DNA of 64,000 nt from Pseudomonadales bacterium (GTDB lineage: Bacteria; Pseudomonadota; Gammaproteobacteria; Pseudomonadales; Azotimanducaceae), in assembly GCA_024234635.1 (NCBI GenBank), contig JACKNX010000011.1, positions 1 to 64,000 on the forward strand, in the 5' to 3' direction. A program made the translations under genes and the position numbers. The notes under the pieces were generated by a model. The model worked only from the letters and a program-made list of their open reading frames with translations. It was not told the origin of the DNA and did no database searches. Shown one piece after another: positions 31,405-40,529 of this stretch (position 1 is its first letter; each line of letters opens with the position of its first letter).

Positions 31405-32550
31405 TCACAGCGCTCCGTGCAGTTGGGCGAGATAGGTGCCGAACACATCCAGATACCGTGGAATGGGCAGCAGAAAAGAATCGTGACCATGTTCCGATTC
31501 GATCACGGCGCTGCTTACGTCTTTGCCGGCCCTCACCAGAGCGTGCGCAATTTCCTGGGAACGTTCAACGGAGAAACGCCAGTCGCTGGAAAAGGAGATG
31601 ACGAGAAACTTCGCGCTGGTTTGCAGCAGCGCCTTGACCAGATCGTCACCGCACGCGGAGGCCGGGTCGTAGAGATCGAGCGCGCGGGTCATGAGTATGT
31701 AGGTGTTGGCGTCGAACTGACGTGAAAAAGTCTGTCCCTGGTAGCGCAGGTAGCTTTGTACCTGGAACTCCACGTTGTCACCCACCTTCAGGTCACCGGA
31801 CTTCAATTGGCGCCCGAATCGCTGGCCCATGCCGGAATCGGACAGGTAGGTGACGTGACCGATCATACGTGCGATGGCAAGCCCGACGTCGGGGTTGTGC
31901 CCGGCTGCCTGGTAGCGGCCGCCGTGAAAGTGCGGGTCGCTGGTGATGGCATGGCGGGCGATTTCGTTGAAGGCGATGTTCTGTGCCGTGAGTTTCGCGG
32001 CGCTGGCGATGACCACCGCTGCGCCCGCACGCTCAGGGAAGTCGATGGTCCATTGCAGCGCCTGCATGCCACCCAGGCTGCCGCCGATGATGGCGGCGAA
32101 GCGCTCGATGCCGAGGTGGTCTGCGAGCAGCGCCTGGCTGCGCACCCAGTCCTCCACGCAGACGATGGGGAAATCCGGGCCGTAGATGTCGTCGCTGTCC
32201 GGCCGCCTCGTGCGGGGACCAGTACTGCCATGGCAGCCACCCAGATTGTTCAGCGAGACGACGAACCACTGGTCGGTGTTGATTGCCTTCCCCGGTCCGA
32301 TGCAGTTGTTCCACCAACCGGGTTTCTCATCGGTCAGCGCGTGTACGCCGGCTGCGTGATGGTGACCCGAAAGGGCGTGGCAGATCAGAATGGCATTCGA
32401 TCGATCGGCGTTCAGCGTGCCATAGGTTTCATAGACCAGGTCGAAGCGCGGCAATTCGGCGCCGCTGCGCAGGCGGAAGGGGGCATCGTGACTGAATATG
32501 CGCGGCGTGACGACGCCCAGATTGCCGCCGGCGAAGGCCGATTTACTCAC
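31405..32550 (-). CDS. metX: homoserine O-acyltransferase MetX (probably succinyltransferase)
   Basis: Activates homoserine for methionine synthesis. The 381-residue alpha/beta hydrolase-fold protein has the oxyanion LICHALSGHHHAAG, the nucleophile elbow GGSLGGMQAL (catalytic Ser), and the catalytic Asp and His in SFSSDWRF and EHGHDSFLLP. The start is GTG at 32550, overlapping the yggT stop (GTGA); reading further upstream crosses yggT in another frame. Whether the acyl donor is succinyl- or acetyl-CoA cannot be settled from sequence by eye; pairing with metW in Gammaproteobacteria favours succinyl. Confidence 0.93.
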   Translation of the reverse strand: MSKSAFAGGNLGVVTPRIFSHDAPFRLRSGAELPRFDLVYETYGTLNADRSNAILICHALSGHHHAAGVHALTDEKPGWWNNCIGPGKAINTDQWFVVSLNNLGGCHGSTGPRTRRPDSDDIYGPDFPIVCVEDWVRSQALLADHLGIERFAAIIGGSLGGMQALQWTIDFPERAGAAVVIASAAKLTAQNIAFNEIARHAITSDPHFHGGRYQAAGHNPDVGLAIARMIGHVTYLSDSGMGQRFGRQLKSGDLKVGDNVEFQVQSYLRYQGQTFSRQFDANTYILMTRALDLYDPASACGDDLVKALLQTSAKFLVISFSSDWRFSVERSQEIAHALVRAGKDVSSAVIESEHGHDSFLLPIPRYLDVFGTYLAQLHGAL

Positions 32551-33098
32551 ATGAACAGCCCGAGGAACCGTGTGAACAGATCGGGAATGATCATCTCCAG
32601 CATGACCAGCACAACAATGGCGATCAGCGGCGACAGGTCCAGTCCCCCCATTGGCGGCAGAATGCGCCTTGCGGGAGCCAGAACCGGCTCGGTGATCTGA
32701 TCCAGCAGGCGAAGGGCCGGGTGATAACTGCCTGGTGCAAGGAAACTGAAGATTGCCGCGATGATGATGCTCCAGCGGAGAAACATCAGCATCAGGAGAA
32801 ACGTGCTGACCAGCGCCCTGGCGAATAACAGGCCTGCATTGGCAAACCCGTAACCCAGGAGCAGGGGCTCGGCGAATTGCACCAGAACAGCGGCCAGGAA
32901 GGCGGCGAAGTCCAGGTTGCGATAACCGGGAATGAGCATTCGCGCCGGCTTGAGCACGGGATCGGTGAAGCGGACGATGCCCTGGGAGATGGGGTTGTAG
33001 AAATCGGCCCGACACGCCTGCAACAGGAAACGTGCAAGAAAAAGGAAGGTGGCCAGAGAAACCGCCACATTCACCAAGTATTGAAGGGCATTTGCCAT
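32547..33098 (-). CDS. yggT: YggT family membrane protein
   Basis: 183 residues containing two copies of the YggT module: helices at about 9-29 and 65-100, each followed by an amphipathic segment with the pattern D-P-x-L-x-P-x-R. The first copy reads FTDPVLKPARMLIP and the second ITEPVLAPARRILPPMGGLD. Proteins of this family are inner-membrane and have been linked to osmotic stress and membrane integrity; the exact role is unknown. It lies 4 bp downstream of proC and overlaps metX by 4 bp. Confidence 0.9.
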   Translation of the reverse strand: MANALQYLVNVAVSLATFLFLARFLLQACRADFYNPISQGIVRFTDPVLKPARMLIPGYRNLDFAAFLAAVLVQFAEPLLLGYGFANAGLLFARALVSTFLLMLMFLRWSIIIAAIFSFLAPGSYHPALRLLDQITEPVLAPARRILPPMGGLDLSPLIAIVVLVMLEMIIPDLFTRFLGLFM

Positions 33099-33102
33099 GT
33101 AG

Positions 33103-33924
33103 CTACGAGTCCTTTGCCAGTTCCGCTGAACGCTGCGCGGCGCCGTGAAGCGCCCGCACTATACCATCGGCGCAACGGGCTTCATTCATGAGGCTGATGG
33201 CTCGCTCGGTGGTACCGCCCGGGGAGGTGACGTTGGCGCGCAATGTCGCGGGATCGTGCTCCGAGTTCCTGGCCAGCAGCGCCGCGCCGTAGGCGGTTTC
33301 CCGCGTCAGCTCCAGAGCAAGATCCGGTGGCAGGCCAAGCTCCACACCAGCTCGAACCATCGCCTCCATGAGGTAGAAAAAATAGGCGGGACCGCTGCCG
33401 GACACCGCGGTTACGGCATCGAGGTCTGCTTCCGATTGCACCCACACGGCGCGGCCGACGCTGCGCAGAAAAGCTTCCGCCTGCTCACGCATGACGCCGG
33501 TTACGTGAGCGTTGGCGAACAGCGCGGTGATGCCCGCACCTACCAGGGCCGGCGTATTCGGCATGCACCGAACGATTGGTTGGTTGACGGCGCTGCCGGC
33601 AGCGAGGGTCCGCAGCGGAATACCTGCGGCAATCGAGATGAGCAATTGGTGGGGCGCAAGCGGCAGGGCCGCGAGGATAGCGGGCAGCACCTGGGGTTTT
33701 ACCGCCAGGACAATGATGTCGGCATCGTCGGTAGCGGCCCGATTGTCCGTGCCCGTGCGCGCGGAAAGCGCGGCAAACTTGCCGAGCTGGCTGCTGACCA
33801 CATCCGTCACCCGCAGCTCGATGCCGGCAATACCTGCCCGGTGCAATCCGCTCAGCAGGCTGAAGGCCATGTTTCCCGCGCCGATGCAGGCGATCCGCTT
33901 GCCTTCTAGTGGCTGTAAGGTCAT
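33103..33924 (-). CDS. proC: pyrroline-5-carboxylate reductase
   Basis: Reduces 1-pyrroline-5-carboxylate to proline with NAD(P)H. The 273-residue protein has the Rossmann motif IACIGAGNMAFSLLSGL (10-26), VLAVKPQVLPAIL, RCMPNTPALVGAG and the C-terminal signature with TAVSGSGPAYFFYLMEAM and VTSPGGTTERAI. It sits between yggS and yggT, the common order in Gammaproteobacteria. A 99-bp gap separates it from yggS and shows no clear promoter. Confidence 0.96.
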   Translation of the reverse strand: MTLQPLEGKRIACIGAGNMAFSLLSGLHRAGIAGIELRVTDVVSSQLGKFAALSARTGTDNRAATDDADIIVLAVKPQVLPAILAALPLAPHQLLISIAAGIPLRTLAAGSAVNQPIVRCMPNTPALVGAGITALFANAHVTGVMREQAEAFLRSVGRAVWVQSEADLDAVTAVSGSGPAYFFYLMEAMVRAGVELGLPPDLALELTRETAYGAALLARNSEHDPATLRANVTSPGGTTERAISLMNEARCADGIVRALHGAAQRSAELAKDS

Positions 33925-34023
33925 CTGCCGTACTCCTCAGTGGTGAATGTTTGTCTGTTCCGTCCGGTCAACTTGCGGCGTTGCCGGAATCCGGGCCATG
34001 GCCGTCCGGGCGCCTGGTGTCGC

Positions 34024-34734
34024 TCAGTCTGTTGACGCGGGTGGCCGGGGACCGAAGAGCGCCTGTCCCACCCTTATCAGTGTGGCGCCTTCAGCGATGG
34101 CGGTTTCGAAGTCGCCGCTCATGCCCATGGAAAGTGTGTCCCACTCCGGATGCTCGGGTGAGGCCAACGTTTCGAACAGCATGCGCAGGCGACGATAGCC
34201 GAGTGCCGGCACAGTCGTCTCCGCCAGAATTGTCATGAGGCCCCGCAACCGCAGTCCCGGCATGCCGCGTACGGCGGCCGCGAGTTCGAGAATGGCGTCT
34301 GTTGCCGAGAGGGCGAGGCCGCCTTTGTGCCTGTCGTCGTCGACGTTGACCTGAAGACAGACGTTAAGCAATTTGTCGGCGGGTAGCTGGTCTTGCAGGC
34401 GCTGCGCCAGCTGCAGCCGATCCAGCGTATGCACCCACTGGAAGTGTGTCGCCACGGCGCGGGTCTTGTTCGCCTGCAGCCGGCCGATGAAATGCCAGGT
34501 AAGCGGCAGGTCGCTGAGCGCAGCAATCTTCTCCATGCTCTCCTGCACGTAGTTCTCACCAAAGTCAGACAGCCCGAGGGCATGAGCGTGTCGCACCTCG
34601 GCGGCCGAACGCGTCTTGCTCACCGCAATCAGCGTGACAGCGCCGCGATCGCGGCCGCTCGCGCGAACCGCCTGTTCGATTCGCGCGACCACCGTCGGAA
34701 CGTTGACATCAATGCGGGATTCCGGGGACGTCAT
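34024..34734 (-). CDS. yggS: PLP homeostasis protein YggS (PROSC/PLPBP family)
   Basis: Single-domain PLP-binding protein that buffers pyridoxal phosphate and affects amino-acid and coenzyme A balance. The 236 residues have the PLP lysine in VTLIAVSKTRSAAEVRHAH (K41 by count), FGENYVQESMEK, WHFIGRLQANK, and a C-terminal LSMGMSGDFETAIAEGATLIRVG. All are typical. It faces away from pilT across a 200-bp divergent gap, matching the yggS/pilT arrangement in Pseudomonas. Confidence 0.95.
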   Translation of the reverse strand: MTSPESRIDVNVPTVVARIEQAVRASGRDRGAVTLIAVSKTRSAAEVRHAHALGLSDFGENYVQESMEKIAALSDLPLTWHFIGRLQANKTRAVATHFQWVHTLDRLQLAQRLQDQLPADKLLNVCLQVNVDDDRHKGGLALSATDAILELAAAVRGMPGLRLRGLMTILAETTVPALGYRRLRMLFETLASPEHPEWDTLSMGMSGDFETAIAEGATLIRVGQALFGPRPPASTD

Positions 34735-34935
34735 GGTGCAGATGAGTACCGCTTCTCAGTTCGTGTGGGCGCCGGTCAGGTTCCCGGCTCCCTTCGTGGT
34801 GCAGTCAGGGGCGAAATAATACTATACGGCGCGATACTGCCTTCGGGACCTCGGTGGCGGCGTGTTGTATCCCGCCGGGATGCCCGCTCCGATGGCCTGG
34901 CAACCGGTCCCTTGGGGCCACGACAGGGACAGCAG

Positions 34936-35970
34936 ATGGACATAACCGAACTTCTCGCCTTCAGTGCCAAACAGGGCGCATCGGACCTGCACCTCTCCGC
35001 CGGCCTCCCGCCGATGATCCGCGTGGATGGCGATGTGCGCCGCATCAACCTGCCGCCGCTGGAGCACCGCGAAGTTCATGCGCTGATCTACGAGATCATG
35101 AACGACAAGCAGCGCAAGGACTACGAGGAGTTTCTGGAGACCGACTTCTCCTTCGAAGTGCCGGGTGTGGCCCGGTTCCGGGTCAACGCCTTCAATCAGA
35201 ACCGGGGTGCCGGTGCCGTGTTCCGGACCATTCCATCGAAGGTGCTGACGATGGAGGACCTGGGCATGAGCCAGGTGTTCAAGGATGTGTCGATGGTGCC
35301 GCGCGGACTGGTTGTCGTCACCGGCCCGACAGGCTCCGGCAAGAGCACCACGCTGGCAGCGATGATCGACTTCATCAACGATAGTCGATACGACCATATC
35401 CTCACGATCGAGGACCCCATCGAATTCGTGCACGAAAGCAAGAAATGCCTTGTCAACCAACGCGAAGTGCACCGCGATACGCACGGCTTCAATGAGGCGT
35501 TGCGCTCCGCGCTGCGGGAAGACCCGGACATCATCCTCGTCGGCGAGATGCGCGACCTGGAAACCATTCGCCTGGCGCTGACCGCCGCGGAAACCGGACA
35601 CCTGGTATTTGGCACACTGCACACCACGTCGGCGGCAAAGACCATCGACCGTGTGATCGATGTGTTTCCCGCGGCCGAGAAGGACATGGTTCGCTCGCAG
35701 TTGTCGGAATCACTGCAGGCGGTCATTTCCCAGACGCTGCTCAAGCGTGCCACGGGCGGTCGCGTCGCGGCGCACGAAATCATGATCGGTGTGCCGGCGA
35801 TCCGGAACCTGATCCGCGAGAACAAGGTGGCGCAGATGTACTCCGCCATCCAAACCGGTCATGCGGTAGGTATGCAGACGCTGGATCAGTGTCTGCAGGA
35901 TCTGGTGGCCAAACGTGTCATCACACGCGAAACGGCGCGCGAGAAGGCCAAGAACCCGGAGCTTTTCTAG
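34936..35970 (+). CDS. pilT: type IV pilus retraction ATPase PilT
   Basis: Hexameric ATPase that powers pilus retraction and twitching motility. The 344 residues start MDITELLAFSAKQGASDLHL, with Walker A GPTGSGKS (130-137), an aspartate box ILTIEDPIEFVH, Walker B DIILVGEMRD, and the AIRNLIRENK motif near residue 280 that is essential for retraction in studied PilTs. The ATG at 34936 is preceded by GGGACAGCAG, a modest ribosome site. pilU starts on the last base of the pilT stop (TAGTG). Confidence 0.97.
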   Translation: MDITELLAFSAKQGASDLHLSAGLPPMIRVDGDVRRINLPPLEHREVHALIYEIMNDKQRKDYEEFLETDFSFEVPGVARFRVNAFNQNRGAGAVFRTIPSKVLTMEDLGMSQVFKDVSMVPRGLVVVTGPTGSGKSTTLAAMIDFINDSRYDHILTIEDPIEFVHESKKCLVNQREVHRDTHGFNEALRSALREDPDIILVGEMRDLETIRLALTAAETGHLVFGTLHTTSAAKTIDRVIDVFPAAEKDMVRSQLSESLQAVISQTLLKRATGGRVAAHEIMIGVPAIRNLIRENKVAQMYSAIQTGHAVGMQTLDQCLQDLVAKRVITRETAREKAKNPELF

Positions 35971-37118
35971 TGGAACTCGAGAAACTGCTGAGACTGGTGG
36001 TCGAAAAAGGCGCCTCCGACCTGTTCGTGACGGCCGGGAAACCCCCGATGATCAAGGTCAACGGCACGCTGCATGCGGTCGGCCGCACGGCGCTTGCACC
36101 GGAGCAGGCCCGCGATCTGGTGTTTGGCGTGATGAACCGGGAACAGCAGGAAGCATTTCTTGCCAGTCACGAGTGCAACTTTGCGATCAACACGCACGGT
36201 GTTGGCCGATTCCGTGTAAGCGCGTTCTACCAGCGTAATCTGGTGGGCATGGTGCTGCGGCGCATTGAAGTGAACATCCCTCGTGTGGACGATCTGGGTC
36301 TGCCCCATGTGATCAAGGATCTGGCCATGACCAAGCGTGGTCTGATCATTTTCGTCGGCGCCACGGGAACGGGTAAGTCCACGTCGCTGGCCGCCATGAT
36401 CGGTCACCGCAACGAAAACTCGACAGGTCACATCGTCAGCATCGAGGATCCCATCGAATTCGTGCACCAGCACAAGGGTTGCGTGATAACGCAGCGGGAA
36501 GTCGGAGTGGATACGGAGTCGTTCGAAGTGGCGCTGAAAAACGTGCTCCGGCAGGCGCCCGACGTCATCATGATTGGTGAGGTGCGCACCCGGGAAACGA
36601 TGGAGTATGCGTTGACCTTCGCGGAAACCGGCCATCTTTGCCTGTGTACGCTGCACGCCAACAACGCCAACCAGGCGCTGGATCGCATCATTCATTTCTT
36701 TCCCAGCGACCGTCACACGCAGGTGTGGATGGACCTGTCACTGAACCTGCGGGCAATGGTGGCGCAACAGCTGGTTCCCACGGTGGATGGCCAGGGTCGG
36801 CGGGCGGCAATCGAGGTTCTGATCAATTCGCCGCTTGCCGCGGACCACATCCGCAAGGGCGAAGTGCATCTGCTCAAGGCGCTGATGGCGAAGTCGCGGG
36901 AAATGGGCATGCAAACTTTCGACCATGCGTTGTATCAACTTTACGCTGAAGGCGATATCACGTACGAGGCAGCGCTACAGCATGCTGACTCGCCGAACGA
37001 TCTGCGTCTGATGATCAAGCTCGGCGCGGATGCGAACCCGGGCGCCATGTCCGCCAGCATGGAAGGATTGCGGCTGGAGGAAGATCCCAAGAGTAGTGGT
37101 ATCAGCTACCGCAGGTAG
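35970..37118 (+). CDS. pilU: PilT-dependent ATPase PilU
   Basis: Second retraction ATPase, which assists PilT. The 382 residues start at GTG (VELEKLLRLVVEKGASDLFV) fused to the pilT stop. It has Walker A GATGTGKS (about 130-137), IEDPIEFVHQH, Walker B VIMIGEVRT, and a C-terminal extension beyond PilT (about 345-382), typical of PilU. The matching motif near residue 280 is different from that of PilT, as expected. Its last 13 bp overlap ruvX, which is read from the other strand. Confidence 0.96.
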   Translation: MELEKLLRLVVEKGASDLFVTAGKPPMIKVNGTLHAVGRTALAPEQARDLVFGVMNREQQEAFLASHECNFAINTHGVGRFRVSAFYQRNLVGMVLRRIEVNIPRVDDLGLPHVIKDLAMTKRGLIIFVGATGTGKSTSLAAMIGHRNENSTGHIVSIEDPIEFVHQHKGCVITQREVGVDTESFEVALKNVLRQAPDVIMIGEVRTRETMEYALTFAETGHLCLCTLHANNANQALDRIIHFFPSDRHTQVWMDLSLNLRAMVAQQLVPTVDGQGRRAAIEVLINSPLAADHIRKGEVHLLKALMAKSREMGMQTFDHALYQLYAEGDITYEAALQHADSPNDLRLMIKLGADANPGAMSASMEGLRLEEDPKSSGISYRR

Positions 37119-37510
37119 GACTCGACCAGCAGCGCCGCGGCCACGCCGTGACCGCGCGCGCGATCTCCGCCGGTGATCTCCATCGCCTCGCGTGTTGTGA
37201 GCCGCTCATCCACCAGGGTCACTGGCAGGGCGAAACGTTTTGTCAGCGCGGTCGCGAAAGCACGCGCCTTGACGGTGACGGGGTTGTCGGTGTCATCCAT
37301 GTTGAGTGGCAGGCCGACAACAAGGTGATTCACCTTCCACTCCCGTATCAGGGTGGCCACACGCTGCCAGTCCGGCTTGCCGTTGCGCGCCGGCAGCACG
37401 GGCAGGGGTGTGGCGGTTGCGGTTATCGACTGGCCGACGGCCACGCCAATGGATTGCAGTCCGAAATCGAATCCGAGCACCCGCTCGATGTCGGCACTCG
37501 TGTCAGGCAT
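37106..37510 (-). CDS. ruvX: YqgF/RuvX family nuclease (putative pre-16S rRNA processing)
   Basis: 134-residue RNase H-fold protein of the YqgF family, which is essential in E. coli and linked to 16S rRNA 5'-end maturation; an earlier idea was Holliday-junction resolution. It shows the first acidic motif VLGFDFGLQSIGVAVG (11-26), VVGLPLNMDD, and LVDERLTTREA with the conserved Asp-Glu. It overlaps algH by 8 bp upstream and pilU by 13 bp downstream (convergent). The gshB-tonB3-algH-ruvX order follows P. aeruginosa, but the pyrRBC genes found next there are missing. Confidence 0.93.
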   Translation of the reverse strand: MPDTSADIERVLGFDFGLQSIGVAVGQSITATATPLPVLPARNGKPDWQRVATLIREWKVNHLVVGLPLNMDDTDNPVTVKARAFATALTKRFALPVTLVDERLTTREAMEITGGDRARGHGVAAALLVESYLR

Positions 37511-38054
37511 GGCCGGCTTTTACCGCCAGCATTCGGGGATCGAAGCCAAGCCGGTGTGCCAGGCTCTGGCGACGCTGCAACACGGGCGTTTCGAAGAGGA
37601 TGGAGCGGCTCGCGGGAGCGGTGAGCCAGGCGTTGTTCTCCAGTTCCGCATCAAGTTGACCTGCGCCCCAGCCCGCATAACCGAGAAAAACACCGACGTG
37701 GCGCGGCGACTCGAAACCCAGCGCGGCGCGCAGCGCATCTTCGCTGCTCGACAGGGCGACGCCCCTGGTGATGAGCAGTGTGGATTCGAATGTCTTCTCG
37801 TCGCTGTGCAGCACGAAGCCGCGATCCGGAGAAACGGGACCGCCCTCGAGTACGTTCACGCTCAGCGGTTCAGGCAGGGCCGGCAGTCCCTGGCTGCGCG
37901 CCAGCCGTCGTGCGCTCATGTGGGCGAGGCGATTGATCACCAGGCCCATGGCGCCGTTGGCGTCGTGCTGGCAGAGATAGATGATGGTGTCGGCGAAATA
38001 GCCGCCGGCCAGTCCCGGCGTGGCGATGAGGAAGCGGTTGGCGAGCCCGGTCAT
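37503..38054 (-). CDS. algH: AlgH/YqgE family protein
   Basis: 183-residue cytoplasmic protein of the UPF0301 family, named after an alginate regulator in Pseudomonas; its molecular role is unknown. The family start LANRFLIATPGLAGGYFADT, then YLCQHDANGAMGLVINRL and VLEGGPVSPDRGFVLHS are all present, with GVFLGYAGWGAGQLDAELEN near residue 123. It overlaps tonB3 by 4 bp and ruvX by 8 bp, so the three are translated as a unit. Confidence 0.93.
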   Translation of the reverse strand: MTGLANRFLIATPGLAGGYFADTIIYLCQHDANGAMGLVINRLAHMSARRLARSQGLPALPEPLSVNVLEGGPVSPDRGFVLHSDEKTFESTLLITRGVALSSSEDALRAALGFESPRHVGVFLGYAGWGAGQLDAELENNAWLTAPASRSILFETPVLQRRQSLAHRLGFDPRMLAVKAGHA

Positions 38055-38914
38055 TGGTTCCCGAAACTGTTGCCTGAACGGGAGAACTTCCAGGTGCGGA
38101 TGATCTCCAGCCGGTCGTATTTCTTGCGCATGTCCAGCGGAAACGGCGGATACGGCGCCGCCAGGCGCACGATGCGCTCCGCGGCGAGATCCAGAGACTG
38201 ATGGCCGGAGGATTCGATGATTCGCACGTCCGCCAGCGTGCCGTCTTCCCGCAACACCACCAGCAGGCGCAGTGCGCCGAAGATGCCGGTGTTTGGAAAA
38301 TTCGCGTTCCCGACGCGTTCCACTTTCTCCCGCCAGGTGTGCAGATAGGCGGCTTCGGCGGCGCTCTTGGCGGAAACGCTGGTGAGTCGGTGCGTTCGAG
38401 GCGCATCGGCGCGGGCCTGCTCCTCCGCGGCGATGCGGGCTTCCAGACTGGCGATCTCCTCGAGCAGCGTATCGTAGGTTTTTGGCTGCAGCTGGCTGAT
38501 CAGCGAGTCCGAGCGGGGCAGTTCCGACGGTGGCGGATCGTCACCCTGCATGGTCGAGACGACGGCCTGCGTTGCCGTGTCCATGGTGCTTGCCTGTTCC
38601 GGTTGCTGCTGCTGCTCAACCTGATGCGCGCGGTTGTCGTGGAATGGTGAACGCTCGGTGGTCGTGGGCTCCGCGGCGTTGTTGTCGTCGCCGCTTCCGA
38701 GCTGGCTGGTGGCGGCGATGTAGCGGGCGTCATCCGGGGCCGTGTCGTCCCTGGTCAATGCCAGCGTCACTTCGATACTGGGCGTACGCTCGAGATTCAG
38801 GTCTGAGGAAAAGCCGATGCCCAGGATCAGCGCGGCGTGCAGGCTGGCCGCCAGGAACAGCGTGAAGCCCAGCCTGTCTCGGGGTCTGATATCCGCCATC
38901 AGCGCAGAGGTCAC
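38051..38914 (-). CDS. tonB3: TonB-like protein (TonB3 type)
   Basis: 287-residue protein with one membrane helix near the N-terminus (about 14-35), a long polar, proline-poor linker rich in Q, E and T, a coiled-coil stretch (IASLEARIAAEEQARADA) and a C-terminal TonB domain (about 190-280: YLHTWREKVERVGNANFPNT, LRLLVVLREDGTLADVRI). In P. aeruginosa the gene at this position, tonB3, is needed for twitching and pilus assembly, which fits the nearby pil genes. The start is GTG at 38914; an ATG five codons later is possible. It is 6 bp from gshB. Confidence 0.87.
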   Translation of the reverse strand: MTSALMADIRPRDRLGFTLFLAASLHAALILGIGFSSDLNLERTPSIEVTLALTRDDTAPDDARYIAATSQLGSGDDNNAAEPTTTERSPFHDNRAHQVEQQQQPEQASTMDTATQAVVSTMQGDDPPPSELPRSDSLISQLQPKTYDTLLEEIASLEARIAAEEQARADAPRTHRLTSVSAKSAAEAAYLHTWREKVERVGNANFPNTGIFGALRLLVVLREDGTLADVRIIESSGHQSLDLAAERIVRLAAPYPPFPLDMRKKYDRLEIIRTWKFSRSGNSFGNQ

Positions 38915-38920
38915 CTTGCG

Positions 38921-39898
38921 TCAACCGTTGGGATTCGCACAGATTGCGTCGATCAGTGTACCCGCGATGTCGAGCCCGAACTGGGTATCGAGTTCACGAA
39001 TACAGGTAGGGCAGGTGACATTTACCTCGGTCAGGTGATCGCCGATGACGTCCAGACCGACAAAGCGAAGCCCGCGCTTGACAAGCTCCGGGCCGACGAT
39101 GGAGGCGATTTCGCGATCCCGCTCGGTAAGCGGGCGTCCCTCGCCCGTGCCGCCGGCGGCAAGGTTGCCGCGGGACTCCCCGGACTTGGGGATTCGCGCA
39201 AGGGCATAGGGAACCGGCTGCCCGTCGATAACCAGCACGCGTTTGTCGCCGTTCTTTATTTCCGGCAGGTAGCGCTGGGCCATGACCAGCTCCGTTTCCC
39301 GGCGCGTCATTGTCTCGAGAATCACGCCCAGGTTCGGGTCGTCTTCGCGAATACGGAAGATGTTCATGCCGCCCATGCCGTCCAGCTTCTTCAGCACGAT
39401 GTCGCGGTGCTCGCTATGGAAGGCGCGCAGTGTCTCCATCGAGCGGGCGACGATGAGCGGGGGACAACACTCCGGAAACGCGGTCGCGAAAAACTTCTCG
39501 TTGCAGTCCCGCAGGCTGCGGGGGTTGTTGACCACCCGTGCACCGGCCTCGGCGGCCCGTTCGAGGAAGTAGGTGGCGTAGATGTACTCCATGTCGAACG
39601 GCGGGTCCTTGCGCATCATCACCACATCGACGCTGGCGAGATCGCGCAGACGCGGTTCACCGAGCTGGTACCAGTCGTCGCCGGCCGAGCGATAGTCCAG
39701 CGTTGCCGCAAAATCGTCACGCAGCCTCACCGGGCGCATCACCGCCTGTGGCCGGTTGCCGGCATAGATCATGTCGGCAAGCGTCAGATACTGGACGGTG
39801 TGTCCGCGCACCTGCGCGGCGCGAATCATGGCAAGCGTGGAGTCCTTTTTCAGCGCCAGTGTATCCAGCGGATCCATTACAAACGCGAATTCGGCCAT
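38921..39898 (-). CDS. gshB: glutathione synthetase
   Basis: ATP-grasp ligase that joins gamma-glutamylcysteine and glycine. The 325-residue protein begins MAEFAFVMDPLDTLALKKDS, with MRKDPPFDMEYIYATYFLE, NNPRSLRDCNEKFF, the LKKLDGMGGMNIFRI glycine-rich loop, and C-terminal FVGLDVIGDHLTEVNVTCPT. The start at 39898 restores the family N-terminus; an ATG 60 bp upstream would add 20 residues. It is the first gene of the gshB-tonB3-algH-ruvX unit and is divergent from pilG. Confidence 0.96.
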   Translation of the reverse strand: MAEFAFVMDPLDTLALKKDSTLAMIRAAQVRGHTVQYLTLADMIYAGNRPQAVMRPVRLRDDFAATLDYRSAGDDWYQLGEPRLRDLASVDVVMMRKDPPFDMEYIYATYFLERAAEAGARVVNNPRSLRDCNEKFFATAFPECCPPLIVARSMETLRAFHSEHRDIVLKKLDGMGGMNIFRIREDDPNLGVILETMTRRETELVMAQRYLPEIKNGDKRVLVIDGQPVPYALARIPKSGESRGNLAAGGTGEGRPLTERDREIASIVGPELVKRGLRFVGLDVIGDHLTEVNVTCPTCIRELDTQFGLDIAGTLIDAICANPNG

Positions 39899-40074
39899 CT
39901 TGGGGTCCGGGTCGTTGCGGACAGCCAAAGTAGCCGCATGTGTGGCAGGCGGCAACAACGGTGAGAACCGCGTCTCCTCCCGGGGGCACCTTGCTGGTGG
40001 GCGCTCAGGCCGGGTGTTACATATTCCGTTGCCGTGGCGAAGGCCAATCGCTACTCAACCATGGAACGAATGCA

Positions 40075-40455
40075 ATGGATGATGAACTCAAGGGTGTGCG
40101 GGTACTGGTGATCGACGACAGCAAGACCATTCGCCGCAGCGCGGAGAATCTCCTGAGCAAGGAGGGCTGCGAAGTCATTACCGCAACCGATGGTTTTGAC
40201 GCCCTGGCCAAGATCGCCGAATCCAGACCGGCTATCATTTTCATGGACATCATGATGCCCCGTCTGGACGGCTATCAGACCTGCGCGCTCATCAAGAACA
40301 ACAGCCAGTTCCGCACCACGCCAGTGGTCATGTTGTCCTCGAAGGACGGCATTTTCGACAAGGCGAAAGGTCGCATCGTCGGCTCGGACCAGTACATCAC
40401 CAAGCCGTTCAGCCGGGATGAGCTGATCGGCACCATCCGCACGCTGGTCGGGTGA
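40075..40455 (+). CDS. pilG: twitching-motility response regulator PilG
   Basis: Stand-alone CheY-like receiver of the Pil-Chp system, 126 residues. The acidic pocket is VLVIDDSKTIRR (10-21), the phospho-acceptor is D58 in IIFMDIMMPRLDG, and the conserved Thr/Ser and Lys are in VVMLSSKDG and YITKPFSRDEL. In P. aeruginosa PilG promotes pilus extension through the ATPase PilB and raises cAMP. It starts the pilGHIJ-chpAC run and is divergent from gshB. Confidence 0.96.
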   Translation: MDDELKGVRVLVIDDSKTIRRSAENLLSKEGCEVITATDGFDALAKIAESRPAIIFMDIMMPRLDGYQTCALIKNNSQFRTTPVVMLSSKDGIFDKAKGRIVGSDQYITKPFSRDELIGTIRTLVG

Positions 40456-40529
40456 CGGGATGCTGGCCCGGAGGACGGCAAATCCAGAGCCGACCACGCA
40501 CGGTGCGTGGCGGGACGGGGTGAACTGAC

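Noticed and set aside
31405..33015. Long reading of metX starting inside yggT (536 codons)
   Set aside because: The extra 155 residues come from yggT read in another frame. The GTG at 32550 with the GTGA overlap gives the normal MetX length.
34735..34935. yggS/pilT gap examined for a promoter
   Set aside because: TATACG and TACTAT-like words occur near 34815-34835, but no -35 box at 16-18 bp was convincing and nothing else is visible.
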